Source: Sterolibacterium sp. (lineage in GTDB: Bacteria; Pseudomonadota; Gammaproteobacteria; Burkholderiales; Rhodocyclaceae). From it: a stretch of 64,000 nt of DNA. Positions within the stretch are counted from its first letter, which is position 1; each line of letters starts with the position of its first letter. The notes under the pieces are model-generated. The model was not told where the DNA came from. It searched no databases and saw nothing but the letters and a program-made list of their open reading frames with translations. The DNA lies in contig JAQTOA010000002.1 of assembly GCA_028713555.1 (NCBI GenBank), forward strand, positions 186,001 through 250,000, in the 5' to 3' direction. A program made the position numbers and the translations under genes. Shown here piece by piece: positions 37,488-48,265 of the stretch.

Positions 37488-38024
37488 CTAATTCTGTAGA
37501 GCTACGCTCATTGCGGCGAGCTTGCCGCGGATCGAGGCATCGATCACCTGATCGCCAACCGCGATGCGGACGCCACCGATAAGTTCTGGATCGATGCTGA
37601 CAGACGCCTGAATCTTGCACTTGAAGCGTTGCTCCAGGTCGGACACGAGTTGCGCAAGACTTGCGCCTTCAAGGACAAAGGCGGAAGTGATCTGTGCATC
37701 CTTGACCCCTTCGTGAACATGCTTCAGTTCCAGAAACAGGTCACGTATCTCGGACATGACCCCCAGGCGTTCGTTATCGACCAGCAATCGGGCAAAGTTC
37801 TTCTGGTCGTTGGTAAGACTCCCGCCTACGGCATCGAGAAACATCTGCGTCAGGTCATTCGACGGCAGGCGTGGATTATCTATGCACGCGCGCATCTCGG
37901 GATGAGCGGAAACCTGCTCCATGCGCTCCAGGACTCCGGCCCATTCCTCCAGCGCATTGCCTGCCACGGCCAGTTGATAGGTGGCCTCGGCATACGGACG
38001 AGCGAGGGTGACATTTTCCGCCAT
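37488..38024 (-). CDS. atpH: ATP synthase delta subunit (stator)
   Basis: The 178-residue OSCP/delta protein starts MAENVTLARPYAEATYQLAV and has the helical N-terminal bundle and the C-terminal segment LEQRFKCKIQASVSIDPELIGGVRI...VGDQVIDASIRGKLAAM, both diagnostic. It joins the peripheral stalk b subunits to alpha. It lies six bases after atpF. Confidence 0.96.
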   Translation of the reverse strand: MAENVTLARPYAEATYQLAVAGNALEEWAGVLERMEQVSAHPEMRACIDNPRLPSNDLTQMFLDAVGGSLTNDQKNFARLLVDNERLGVMSEIRDLFLELKHVHEGVKDAQITSAFVLEGASLAQLVSDLEQRFKCKIQASVSIDPELIGGVRIAVGDQVIDASIRGKLAAMSVALQN

Positions 38025-38030
38025 GGCGTT

Positions 38031-38501
38031 TCAGAGCTCCGACTTCAAACTTGCCAGCAACTCGGCATGAACTTGGGCATTGACTTCGCGCCGCAAGATT
38101 TTCTCGGCGCCGGCCACGGCAAGTAGTGCCACCTGGTCGCGCAGATTTTCCTTGGCGCGCTGGGCTGCAACCGCCGCTTCGCCTTCGGCCGCTACGCGGG
38201 CCTGATTGATGATCTGAGCCGCCTCGGCGCGTGCCTCTTCAAGCAGATGCGCCGCCTGGCGCTCAGAACCGCCGATCATTTCGGTGGCTTTCTCACGCGC
38301 TTCACGCAGCGTATCCGTTGAACGGGTCTGGGCCAACTCGAGATCTTTCTTGCTGCGCTCTGCGGCTGCAAGACCTTCCTCGATTTTCTTCTGGCGCTCG
38401 GTTATGGCCGTCAACAACGGCGGCCAAATAAAGCTCGCGGTGAACCAGATAAAAATGGCGAACGCGATCCCCTGAGAGATCATGGTCAAATTGATGTTCA
38501 T
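38031..38501 (-). CDS. atpF: ATP synthase b subunit (peripheral stalk)
   Basis: The 156-residue product has one N-terminal membrane helix (about 9-28, [20 protein letters not shown]) and a long charged coiled coil ([20 protein letters not shown] onward), ending in an Ala-rich dimer tail. This is the standard b subunit. It lies 36 bp after atpE. Confidence 0.96.
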   Translation of the reverse strand: MNINLTMISQGIAFAIFIWFTASFIWPPLLTAITERQKKIEEGLAAAERSKKDLELAQTRSTDTLREAREKATEMIGGSERQAAHLLEEARAEAAQIINQARVAAEGEAAVAAQRAKENLRDQVALLAVAGAEKILRREVNAQVHAELLASLKSEL

Positions 38502-38537
38502 GGCTATCCCCTAGCCTGATCTGGCGCTTGACGCCAA

Positions 38538-38837
<300 letters not shown>

Positions 38838-38888
38838 TTAATTAACGAATGAAAAAGAGCTTGTTCAATCCAGATACGAGTTCCATGT

Positions 38889-40098
<1,210 letters not shown>

Positions 40099-40253
40099 AT
40101 CTTGTTGTTAACCCCCTCCAAAGAAGAGGGCACTAGCCAGTGGCGTACACAAAACCATGAGATTTTAACCTTATGGCTTAATCCGAGTCAATGATAAATT
40201 TTAGCGTAAGAGTAAATAAACAGGATGCATGAGTCCCCACTAGGAATACATTT

Positions 40254-41102
40254 TCACCGCAGTCTTTCAAGGATACCCTCAAGCTGTTCGAGGCTACTGA
40301 AGCGGATCGTCAGACTACCAATCCCTTTCTTGTTGGCAAGCAGCCTAATCGGCGCGCCAATCTTGTCGGCCAGTTCCTCTTCAAGGCGCAAAAGATCCCG
40401 ATCGGTCTTGTGCGCAGAAACCTTTTCCGTTGGTGGATTAAGTTCCCGAAACACCAGTTTTTCAGTATCGCGTACCGACAAACCCTTATGCACAACTTGC
40501 ACGGCCAGCCGCGCTTGGTCGACCTTGGGCAAGGGCAAGAGGGCACGGGCATGTCCCATATCGATCTCTCCAGAGAGCAGACATTCTTGCACTGGTTTTG
40601 CCAAATGAAGCAAGCGCAATAAATTGGAGGCCGCTGGGCGCGAACGACCGACGGCGTCCGCCGCTTGCTGATGGGTCATGGCAAATTCGTCGATTAGCCG
40701 CTGGATGCCGGCAGCTTCCTCTAGCGGGTTAAGATTTTCTCGCTGAATATTTTCGATCAGCGACATGGCCAGTGCGGCTTCGTCCGGGATATTTCTTACC
40801 AGTGCCGGTACCTCGCTCATGCCAGCCATCTGCGCTGCACGCCAGCGTCGCTCGCCGGCGATAATTTCATACTTGCCCTCGCTCACGGGGCGCACCAGGA
40901 TTGGCTGCATGACGCCCTGAAGCTTGATTGAAGCGGCTAACTCGCTGAGAGAATCCTGATCCATGCGGGTTCGTGGCTGATACTTACCGGGACGTAACGC
41001 GCTGATTTGCAATGTGTCCTGGCGCGTCGATTCGGGTCCGGTGTTGACATCGAGCAATGCGCCAAGTCCGCGGCCGAGGCCTTTCTGTTTGGGTGGATTC
41101 AT
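40254..41102 (-). CDS. parB: Chromosome partitioning protein ParB (CTPase/parS binder)
   Basis: The 282-residue protein starts KQKGLGRGLGALLD, has the CTP-binding box with IIAGERRWRAAQMAG, the NLNPLEEAAGIQRLIDEF motif and the HTH TDPR-like segment MTHQQAADAVGRSRPAASNLLRLL that reads parS. The ATG at 41102 with GGAAG upstream fits; the longer open frame overlaps parA. Two parS sites lie 3.4 kb away upstream of mnmG. ParB spreads from them and recruits SMC. Confidence 0.96.
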   Translation of the reverse strand: MNPPKQKGLGRGLGALLDVNTGPESTRQDTLQISALRPGKYQPRTRMDQDSLSELAASIKLQGVMQPILVRPVSEGKYEIIAGERRWRAAQMAGMSEVPALVRNIPDEAALAMSLIENIQRENLNPLEEAAGIQRLIDEFAMTHQQAADAVGRSRPAASNLLRLLHLAKPVQECLLSGEIDMGHARALLPLPKVDQARLAVQVVHKGLSVRDTEKLVFRELNPPTEKVSAHKTDRDLLRLEEELADKIGAPIRLLANKKGIGSLTIRFSSLEQLEGILERLR

Positions 41103-41115
41103 CGTGTAACTTCCT

Positions 41116-41883
41116 TTACATCGTTTTGACGCGTTCAATCATCTCGCTGGCGAAAGCTTGATAAGCCAGTGCTCCCTTTGCAGACTTGTCGAATAACACA
41201 CCAGGAATGCCATAACTTGGCGCTTCGGCAAGTCGAATATTGCGCGGCACGATGGTTTTAAACACCTTGTCGCCAAAATGCTGTTCTAGTTCAGCCGAAA
41301 CTTGGTGACCAAGCGTGGCACGGGTATCAAACATCACTCTCAGCAGACCAATGATCTTCAAATCTCGATTCAGGTTGCTGTGCACCTTCTTGATGGTGTT
41401 AACTAAATCGGACAGACCTTCCAACGCGTAATACTCGCATTGCATTGGAATCACTACGCCGTGCGCTGCACAGAGTCCGTTCAGGGTCAACAAGGAAAGT
41501 GACGGCGGACAATCGATCAGGACAAAATCGTATTCCTCCTGATGCTGAGCAAGTGCTTCTTTCAGCCGCATCTCGCGTCGCTCCAAATCGACCATCTCGA
41601 CTTCTGCTCCGGCCAAGTCACGATTTGCCGGCAACAAATCAAACTTGCCCGAGGGCGAGGAAATTCGCGCTTGAAACAAACTGGCAAGGCCAAGTAGCAC
41701 CTGATAGACAGATTTTTCCAATCCGCGCTTGTCCACCCCGCTACCCATGGTGGCATTGCCTTGCGGATCGAGATCCACCAGCAACGTCCGCTGACCACTG
41801 GCAGCAAGGGCGGCAGCAAGGTTGACCGCAGTGGTGGTTTTGCCGACCCCACCTTTCTGGTTGGCAATGGCAAAAATATGCAT
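41116..41883 (-). CDS. parA: Chromosome partitioning ATPase ParA (Soj)
   Basis: The 255-residue P-loop ATPase starts MHIFAIANQKGGVGKTTTAV with the deviant Walker A (KGGVGKTT), then LLVDLDPQGNATMGSGVDK, the Walker B FVLIDCPPSLSLLTLNGLCA and the C-terminal IVPRNIRLAEAPSYGIPGVL. It has no N-terminal DNA-binding domain, so it is the chromosomal short type. It lies 13 bp before parB and eight bases after rsmG. Confidence 0.97.
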   Translation of the reverse strand: MHIFAIANQKGGVGKTTTAVNLAAALAASGQRTLLVDLDPQGNATMGSGVDKRGLEKSVYQVLLGLASLFQARISSPSGKFDLLPANRDLAGAEVEMVDLERREMRLKEALAQHQEEYDFVLIDCPPSLSLLTLNGLCAAHGVVIPMQCEYYALEGLSDLVNTIKKVHSNLNRDLKIIGLLRVMFDTRATLGHQVSAELEQHFGDKVFKTIVPRNIRLAEAPSYGIPGVLFDKSAKGALAYQAFASEMIERVKTM

Positions 41884-41891
41884 AATGTCCC

Positions 41892-42539
41892 TTATTCTGT
41901 CTTTTCAATAATGACTAAATTTCGTTGCGCCCCCAACTCTGGAACATGCAGTGGAATACACCGGGTGATCCTCCAATCGGCTTGGACTTGCGCAATCTCC
42001 TCGTTAGGAGGAACACCCTTCATTGCCAGCAGGCGACCACCCGGAGCAAGCAAGTGAGCACCCAGACGTACCAACTCAGCGAGGCTTGAAAAGGCGCGAG
42101 AAATGACTACTTCAAAAAGCTTTGGCGGCTTAAAGTCTTCAACTTTGACGCAGTGAATACTCACATTGTTGAGTTTCAGTTCGATCTTCGCCTGTTGTAG
42201 AAAGCTAGCTTTTTTGTGGCTGGATTCGATTAGCGCCACCGCAAGTTGTGGCCGGGCAATAGCCAGCGGTATGCCTGGCAAACCACCACCGCTACCCACA
42301 TCGGCGAGCGAACTGACATCAACCAAGCGCGTGTTCAGATGGGGTAAAACCGCCAAAGAATCGAGAAGATGCTGGCTGACCATTAAGGTCTCATCGCGCA
42401 CCGCAGTCAGATTGTAGCTGCGATTCCATTTGGCCAACAAAGCAAGGTAGGCATGGAGTTTCTCCTCCGCTGCAGTTGGCAGCACAACCCCGAGTTGCGC
42501 AATGCCTTTTCGAAGTAGCTCGGTGCTGTTCTGGTTCAT
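41892..42539 (-). CDS. rsmG: 16S rRNA m7G527 methyltransferase
   Basis: The 215-residue SAM-dependent enzyme has [20 protein letters not shown], the SAM loop [20 protein letters not shown] and [20 protein letters not shown], all GidB family. It methylates G527 in 16S rRNA; loss gives low-level streptomycin resistance in other species. Its start overlaps the mnmG stop by four bases. Confidence 0.96.
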   Translation of the reverse strand: MNQNSTELLRKGIAQLGVVLPTAAEEKLHAYLALLAKWNRSYNLTAVRDETLMVSQHLLDSLAVLPHLNTRLVDVSSLADVGSGGGLPGIPLAIARPQLAVALIESSHKKASFLQQAKIELKLNNVSIHCVKVEDFKPPKLFEVVISRAFSSLAELVRLGAHLLAPGGRLLAMKGVPPNEEIAQVQADWRITRCIPLHVPELGAQRNLVIIEKTE

Positions 42540-44440
42540 GCTTGCCGTTTCTTATGCGACGAATGTCGCTTCAAGTGCACCAGAAGAAGTGATATCGCTG
42601 CCGGAGTAACTCCTTGAATACGCGAAGCCTGCCCTAGGGTTTCGGGTTGAAACTGGCTGAGCTTCTGCCGTACTTCAATGGACAAACCATGCACCGCGTT
42701 ATAGTCGAAGTTTGTCGGCAAGGGCAATATTTCATAGGTTTGACTTTTCGTCACTTCTTCCATCTGTCGATCAATGTAACCTTGGTATTTGGCCTGAATT
42801 TCTACTTGCTCAATGACTTGCGTGTCGCTCTTGGATTCCCCGGTGGCGTCTTGGGTGGCAATTAGGGTTTGTAAATCCGCATAACCAACCTGCGGTCGCC
42901 GCAGCAAGTCGAACAGCCGATATTCGCGTTCCAATGGCTGGCCGAGCACACGCATGGCATCGGCTTCGGCGACAATCTTCGGATTAACCCAAGTGGTCTT
43001 TAATCGCTCAGTCTCGGCAGCGATAGCATCGCGTTTGCGATTGAAAGCACCCCAACGAAGGTCTTCGACCACCCCCAACTCTCGGCCTATGTCGGTCAAA
43101 CGCAGGTCTGCATTGTCCTCGCGCAGGCTCAAGCGGTACTCAGCACGGCTGGTGAACATTCGATACGGTTCGGAAACTCCGCGCGTAATCAGATCATCCA
43201 CCAACACGCCAAGATAGGCTTGATCGCGGCGCGGGCACCATGCTGCCCTACCCTGTACTTGCAATGCCGCATTGATACCAACCAGCAAACCCTGTGCAGC
43301 AGCTTCCTCGTACCCAGTGGTGCCATTAATTTGACCAGCGAAGAACAAGCCCGAGATAGATTTAGTCTCAAACGAAGATTTCAGGTTGCGTGGATCAAAA
43401 TAATCATATTCGATTGCATACCCGGGCCGCAGAATGTGAGCGTTTTCAAGTCCCCGTATGCTTCGCACCAACGCCAGTTGTACGTCGAAGGGCAAGCTGG
43501 TGGATATGCCCTGAGGGTAGACTTCGCGAGTACTCAAGCCCTCCGGTTCTAGAAATATCTGGTGACTGTCCTTGCCAGCAAAACGATGGATTTTGTCTTC
43601 TATCGAGGGACAATAGCGCGGACCAACACCCTCAATCACCCCGGTAAACATTGGCGAACGGTCGAGCCCATTACGAATGATTTCGTGGGTACGCACATTG
43701 GTGTGTGTGATCCAGCACGGAACCTGGCGAGGATGCTGGTCGCGCCTGCCGAGAAAGGAAAATACCGGAGGGGGATCATCGCCGGGCTGAATCTGCAACG
43801 TTGAATAATCGATACTGCTACCGTCCAGACGTGGCGGCGTACCCGTCTTGAGGCGTCCGACCAGCAACTTCAATTCTCGCAAGCGTTGCGACAGCGTAAT
43901 TGCCGGCGGGTCACCCGCACGGCCGGCATGGTAGTTTGCCAAGCCGACATGGACCAAGCCGCCAAGAAAGGTTCCCGCAGTAAGCACCACCGTTGCCGCT
44001 TCAAAGCGAATGCCCAACTGTGTGACTACACCGGCAATTCTGTCGCCTGCCACAATCAGATCATCAACTGCCTGCTGGAACAAGGTCAAGTTGGCCTGGT
44101 TTTCCAAACGTCGGCGGATGGCCGCTTTATAGAGAATGCGATCAGTTTGGGCCCGGGTTGCCCGCACGGCGGGGCCTTTGCTGGAATTAAGTATGCGGAA
44201 CTGGATGCCGGCTTCATCAGTGGCGGCTGCCATGGCTCCGCCTAGCGCATCGATTTCTTTGACCAGATGACCTTTACCGATGCCACCGATGGATGGATTG
44301 CAAGACATCTGGCCCAAGGTTTCGATGTTGTGCGTAATTAACAGCGTCTTTACCCCGGCCCTCGCAGCAGCCAGCGCTGCCTCGGTGCCGGCATGACCGC
44401 CGCCAATTACGATGACATCGAAACGCGCGGGAGAAAGCAT
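42536..44440 (-). CDS. mnmG: tRNA uridine-5-carboxymethylaminomethyl modification protein, FAD subunit
   Basis: The 634-residue protein works with MnmE (encoded at 49.5 kb) on wobble U34. It starts [20 protein letters not shown] with the FAD dinucleotide fold, followed by [35 protein letters not shown] and the C-terminal YKGYIDRQ. The ATG at 44440 matches the family start; the TTG five codons earlier is less likely. The parS sites occupy its upstream region. Confidence 0.96.
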   Translation of the reverse strand: MLSPARFDVIVIGGGHAGTEAALAAARAGVKTLLITHNIETLGQMSCNPSIGGIGKGHLVKEIDALGGAMAAATDEAGIQFRILNSSKGPAVRATRAQTDRILYKAAIRRRLENQANLTLFQQAVDDLIVAGDRIAGVVTQLGIRFEAATVVLTAGTFLGGLVHVGLANYHAGRAGDPPAITLSQRLRELKLLVGRLKTGTPPRLDGSSIDYSTLQIQPGDDPPPVFSFLGRRDQHPRQVPCWITHTNVRTHEIIRNGLDRSPMFTGVIEGVGPRYCPSIEDKIHRFAGKDSHQIFLEPEGLSTREVYPQGISTSLPFDVQLALVRSIRGLENAHILRPGYAIEYDYFDPRNLKSSFETKSISGLFFAGQINGTTGYEEAAAQGLLVGINAALQVQGRAAWCPRRDQAYLGVLVDDLITRGVSEPYRMFTSRAEYRLSLREDNADLRLTDIGRELGVVEDLRWGAFNRKRDAIAAETERLKTTWVNPKIVAEADAMRVLGQPLEREYRLFDLLRRPQVGYADLQTLIATQDATGESKSDTQVIEQVEIQAKYQGYIDRQMEEVTKSQTYEILPLPTNFDYNAVHGLSIEVRQKLSQFQPETLGQASRIQGVTPAAISLLLVHLKRHSSHKKRQA

Positions 44441-44503
44441 CGATACAAGTCGCAAAAAAGAGGCGCAATCATACGCCTCTGAGCAGAAATTCTGAATTGT
44501 AAT

Positions 44504-44519
44504 TGTTTCACGTGGAACA
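44504..44519. promoter_or_regulatory. parS site 1 (one mismatch)
   Basis: TGTTTCACGTGGAACA matches the parS consensus TGTTTCACGTGAAACA at 15 of 16 positions. It lies 64 bp upstream of the mnmG start. Confidence 0.9.
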
Positions 44520-44551
44520 CTGTTCCCCCCAAGAGAGAAGCTAGTCAGTCT

Positions 44552-44567
44552 TGTTTCACGTGAAACC
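44552..44567. promoter_or_regulatory. parS site 2 (one mismatch)
   Basis: TGTTTCACGTGAAACC matches the parS consensus at 15 of 16 positions and overlaps the livF stop. It is 48 bp from site 1, close enough for cooperative ParB loading. Confidence 0.92.
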
Positions 44568-45331
44568 TAAAGACAGACATCACCCCCAAGACCAAGATAA
44601 CTTTCAATCACCCGGGGGTCATCGGCCAACTCCGCCGCCGATCCTTCCATAGCAACCTCGCCGGTCTCCAGAACATAGGCATAATCGGCCACTTGAAGCG
44701 CAGCACAGGCATTTTGCTCAACCAGCAACATGGATACTCCGCTCTTTTTCAAGTCAGCGATGATGTGGAAAATCTCCCGCACAATCAGCGGCGCCAGACC
44801 AAGGCTAGGCTCATCCAACAACAACAGCCTAGGTTTGGCCATCAGGGCTCGCCCAACTGCCAACATTTGCCGCTCGCCACCAGATAAGGTTGCCGCCTTT
44901 TGTTTTTGCCGCTCTTTAAGACGCGGGAAAATTCGGTAGATGTGCGTCATGGTTTCACGCTCGTCGCGATAGCCTAAGCGATGACGCATAAAAGCTCCGA
45001 GCAACAGGTTATCCTCGACGCTCATCTCTCCGAACAGTTCGCGATTTTCCGGCACTAGGCTCATGCCCAACGCCACCATGCGTTCAACCTCGATTTTCAC
45101 CGGCGTCTCGCCAAAGAACATGATTTCGCCGGTTTGATGCGGTAACAAACCGATGATTGAAGCCAACATGGTGGTCTTTCCGGCACCATTCGGACCAATC
45201 ACGGTGACAATCTGGCCCACCGTGACATCGATATTGACATGATGCAAGGCCTCAACTTTACCGTAAGAAACACTCAGGTCCCTGACTTTGAGTATTCCGT
45301 CGGTAGCAGTTGGCATTGGCTTGGGGCTCAT
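44567..45331 (-). CDS. livF: Branched-chain amino acid ABC transporter ATPase LivF
   Basis: The 254-residue ATPase has Walker A IGPNGAGKTTMLASI, the LSGGERQMLAVGRAL signature and LLLLDEPSLGLAPLI, typical of LivF-type subunits. It couples ATP hydrolysis to uptake of branched-chain amino acids or related ligands (urea, amides, aromatic acids). The start overlaps the stop of the fused livMG gene by four bases; the last codons overlap parS site 2. Confidence 0.93.
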   Translation of the reverse strand: MSPKPMPTATDGILKVRDLSVSYGKVEALHHVNIDVTVGQIVTVIGPNGAGKTTMLASIIGLLPHQTGEIMFFGETPVKIEVERMVALGMSLVPENRELFGEMSVEDNLLLGAFMRHRLGYRDERETMTHIYRIFPRLKERQKQKAATLSGGERQMLAVGRALMAKPRLLLLDEPSLGLAPLIVREIFHIIADLKKSGVSMLLVEQNACAALQVADYAYVLETGEVAMEGSAAELADDPRVIESYLGLGGDVCL

Positions 45332-47127
45332 TCGACTCCCCCGAGATAAGCTTCCAGGACTGCCGGGTCCTGCCTCACCTGTTCCGGCAACCCTTCGGCA
45401 ATTTTTTCGCCAAACTCCATCACCACCACCCGGTCGGCCAACCCCATAACAAAATCCACGTCGTGTTCAACCAGCAGGATTCCCATGCCTTCGGCTCTTA
45501 AACGCCGCAACAAGTCGGCCAGTGCCTGCTTCTCCAGATAGCGCAATCCGGCGGCGGGCTCATCAAGCAATAGCAGGACAGGATCAGCGGCCAGCGCCCG
45601 GGCGATCTCCAGGATGCGTTGCTTGCCCAGAGGCAAGCTGCCCGCTTGGTCGAACATGTGTTCCTTGAGGCCAACCCGTTCGATCTGCCGCGCAGCTTCG
45701 GCCTTCAAGCGTTGCTCCTCGGCGCGCTCAAGATGCAGCAGGGCGGACAGGACTCCGCGACTGCCGCGCAGGTGAGCACCGATGGCGACATTCTCCAATA
45801 CGCTCATGGTCGGCAACAGCCGCACGTGCTGGAAAGTACGGCTCATGCCAAGTCGGGCAATTTCGCGGGAATTTAATTTTTCAACTGGTTCTCCGCGAAA
45901 AAATATCTTTCCCGAAGTTGCCGGATCGACACCTGAAATGCAATTGAACATGGTGCTTTTGCCCGCTCCATTAGGCCCGATCAAGGCCAGCACTTCTCCG
46001 CTACGTACAGAAAAACTCATATTGTTGCTGGCCACCAAGCCGCCAAATTCTTTCACGACATCCTTGGCTTCAAGCAACTGTTCGCTCGCCTGCAGGAGAG
46101 GCTTTTTGGGCAAGGGGTCGGCATGCGGAACCGAGCTACGCTCCCGATCCCCGGCAGAATCAGGAATCAGCTTCGCCAGTATCGGCCAAAGGCCGTCCCG
46201 CGCTCGTTGCAGCATCAGCACCATCATCACACCAAACACGATGACTTCGAAATTGCCGCTGCTGCCGAAAATTTTCGGCAGCAAATCTTGCAACCATTGT
46301 TTCAAAATGGTGATTACGCCGGCGCCGAGCAACGCACCCCAAACATGGGCGGCGCCACCCAGCACCGCCATAAACAAGTATTCAATACCGATATGCAAAC
46401 CAAACGGAGTGGGATTCACAAAACGCTGTAAGTGTGCATAAAGCCAGCCCGAAAGACAGGCATACAATGCAGCGATCAGAAAAATCACGGTTTTCGAGCG
46501 CGCTGTATCCACGCCCATGGCTTCGGCCATCAGGGTACCGCCCTTGAGCGCGCGGATGGCGCGACCCTCACGCGAATCAAGCAGATTCTGGGTCAGCCAG
46601 ACTGCGACCAGCAACATGGCCCAAATCAAGTAGTAAAACTCCCTGCCGTATCTGACTTCCAGCCCAAGGACCGACAAAGATGGAATTCCGGTGATTCCAG
46701 TATGCCCGCCGAGAAACTCCAGGTTGCCAAACAGGAAATAAATACTGATGCCCCAGGCGATCGTCCCGAGCGGCAAGTAGTGGCCGGAAAGACGTAAGGT
46801 CAACGCCCCTAACAACAGGGCTACCATGGCAGTAAGCGCTAACCCTACCAGCAAGGCCAGCCAAGGGGATGCGCCAAATGGTGCCATCCAGACCGGCAGT
46901 TCGCTCGCAGTAGTCAGATAAGCCGTTGAATAAGCGCCTAAACCAACGAAAGCCGCTTGACCGAATGAAGTAAGACCGCCGACGCCGGTAAGCAAAACCA
47001 AACCCAGGGCAACAATGGCATACAAGCCAATATAGTTGAGGAGGGTCACATAAAATTCAGGCAAGATCAAAGGGCCAAGCGCAATCAGGACCAGAAACCC
47101 GACAAGTATCAAATACCGACGCTTCAT
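45328..47127 (-). CDS. Fused branched-chain amino acid transporter permease LivM and ATPase LivG
   Basis: The 599-residue product joins a LivM permease (about 1-325, hydrophobic helices, GLVLLTGVGGLTSFGQAAFV) to a LivG ATPase (about 350-599: Walker A IGPNGAGKSTMFNCI at about 382-396, signature LPLGKQRILEIARAL, LLLLDEPAAGL). The linker at about 325-350 is polar. The canonical genes are separate; LivM-LivG fusions occur in several proteobacteria. The start ATG at 47127 shares one base with the livH stop. It forms the membrane and catalytic half of the system with livH and livF. Confidence 0.93.
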   Translation of the reverse strand: MKRRYLILVGFLVLIALGPLILPEFYVTLLNYIGLYAIVALGLVLLTGVGGLTSFGQAAFVGLGAYSTAYLTTASELPVWMAPFGASPWLALLVGLALTAMVALLLGALTLRLSGHYLPLGTIAWGISIYFLFGNLEFLGGHTGITGIPSLSVLGLEVRYGREFYYLIWAMLLVAVWLTQNLLDSREGRAIRALKGGTLMAEAMGVDTARSKTVIFLIAALYACLSGWLYAHLQRFVNPTPFGLHIGIEYLFMAVLGGAAHVWGALLGAGVITILKQWLQDLLPKIFGSSGNFEVIVFGVMMVLMLQRARDGLWPILAKLIPDSAGDRERSSVPHADPLPKKPLLQASEQLLEAKDVVKEFGGLVASNNMSFSVRSGEVLALIGPNGAGKSTMFNCISGVDPATSGKIFFRGEPVEKLNSREIARLGMSRTFQHVRLLPTMSVLENVAIGAHLRGSRGVLSALLHLERAEEQRLKAEAARQIERVGLKEHMFDQAGSLPLGKQRILEIARALAADPVLLLLDEPAAGLRYLEKQALADLLRRLRAEGMGILLVEHDVDFVMGLADRVVVMEFGEKIAEGLPEQVRQDPAVLEAYLGGVE

Positions 47128-48164
47128 TACTCGTCTTGCTCCACATGATGCGTGGTCAAAGAACGCCACATCAACACCGGAATGATCAAAGTGAATACTA
47201 ACACCTCCTTAAAAGCGCTTGCCCAGAAGGAAGAATAGGCTTCGAGCAAACCAACTAGCAATGCCCCGGCAGCGGCTACCGGATAACTGGCCAGTCCACC
47301 GACAATGGCCCCGACAAACCCCTTGAGGCCGATCAGAAATCCAGTGTCGTAATAAATTGTCGCGATCGGCGCTATCAGGATCCCCGATAAAGCGCCGATC
47401 ATGGCGGCCAGCAAAAACGATAACCTGCCTGCCATAACCGTCGAAATTCCCATCAGTCGAGCGCCGGTGCGGTTTATCGCCGTGGCTCGCAAGGCCTTGC
47501 CATACAGGGTGCGCTCGAAAAACCAGAATAGCGCCGCGATTAACAGTGCGCTCGATGCCAACACCAAGACAGTTTGTCCAGACATCAGGATGCTGCCAAA
47601 CTTAAAGGTGGCATCGCTGAATGCCAGCGTGCGCGAACCTTCGGCGCCAAAAAACAACAGGCCTAGTCCAACCAGGGTCAGATGGACCGCAACCGACACG
47701 ATCAACAACACCAGCACGGATGCCTCAGCCACCGGCTGGAAGGCCAGGCGGTAGATCATCGGCCCAAGCGGCATGATCAGCATCAGCGACAACACCACTT
47801 GCGCCAACATCGGCAATTCTGCAGGATTGACCAGAAACAGCAGCAATGCTGTTCCGCATGGATAGGCAACACTCCAAAGCAGAATTCTTGGAATGCGGCG
47901 AATCGTGCCAGTGCGCAAGGATATCGTGCAATCGATGACGGCAATGGCAGCGCCTGCACCAAGCAGCAACCAGATCGTTCCCGGCGTCTTGCCGGCCTGA
48001 AGATTGGCCAGTGTCAGCGCACCTAAAGTGACAAATTCGCCCTGCGGAATGAAAATAACGCGGGTGACAGCGAAAACCAATACCAGCGCCAGCGCTAACA
48101 ACGCATATATCGCGCCGTTAGTGATCCCGTCCTGTCCGAGCAGGAGCGCAATTTGCATATCCAT
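47127..48164 (-). CDS. livH: Branched-chain amino acid ABC transporter permease LivH
   Basis: The 345-residue membrane protein has about eight helices and the LivH-type motifs GAIYALLALALVLVFAVTRV, ALRATAINRTGARLMGI (EAA-like loop) and LIGLKGFVGAIVGGLASYPV. It is longer than E. coli LivH (308), mostly in the middle (LRTGTIRRIPRILLW region). Its stop is coupled to livMG. A terminator-like hairpin lies between livK and this gene. Confidence 0.92.
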   Translation of the reverse strand: MDMQIALLLGQDGITNGAIYALLALALVLVFAVTRVIFIPQGEFVTLGALTLANLQAGKTPGTIWLLLGAGAAIAVIDCTISLRTGTIRRIPRILLWSVAYPCGTALLLFLVNPAELPMLAQVVLSLMLIMPLGPMIYRLAFQPVAEASVLVLLIVSVAVHLTLVGLGLLFFGAEGSRTLAFSDATFKFGSILMSGQTVLVLASSALLIAALFWFFERTLYGKALRATAINRTGARLMGISTVMAGRLSFLLAAMIGALSGILIAPIATIYYDTGFLIGLKGFVGAIVGGLASYPVAAAGALLVGLLEAYSSFWASAFKEVLVFTLIIPVLMWRSLTTHHVEQDE

Positions 48165-48177
48165 GCGACAATTTCCA

Positions 48178-48216
48178 CGAAAAATCAGGGCGCCATGGTT
48201 ATACCCTAGGCGCCCT
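48178..48216 (-). terminator. Intercistronic terminator/attenuator between livK and livHMGF
   Basis: On the minus strand, AGGGCGCC-(14-base loop)-GGCGCCCT is followed by GATTTTTCG. It ends 14 bases before livH. Partial termination would give more livK (binding protein) than permease transcripts, a known stoichiometry in such systems. Confidence 0.65.
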
Positions 48217-48265
48217 TGGCAAAAGCTCAGCGGTTACGATCAAAGGCAACAACCAGCGTCAAACT

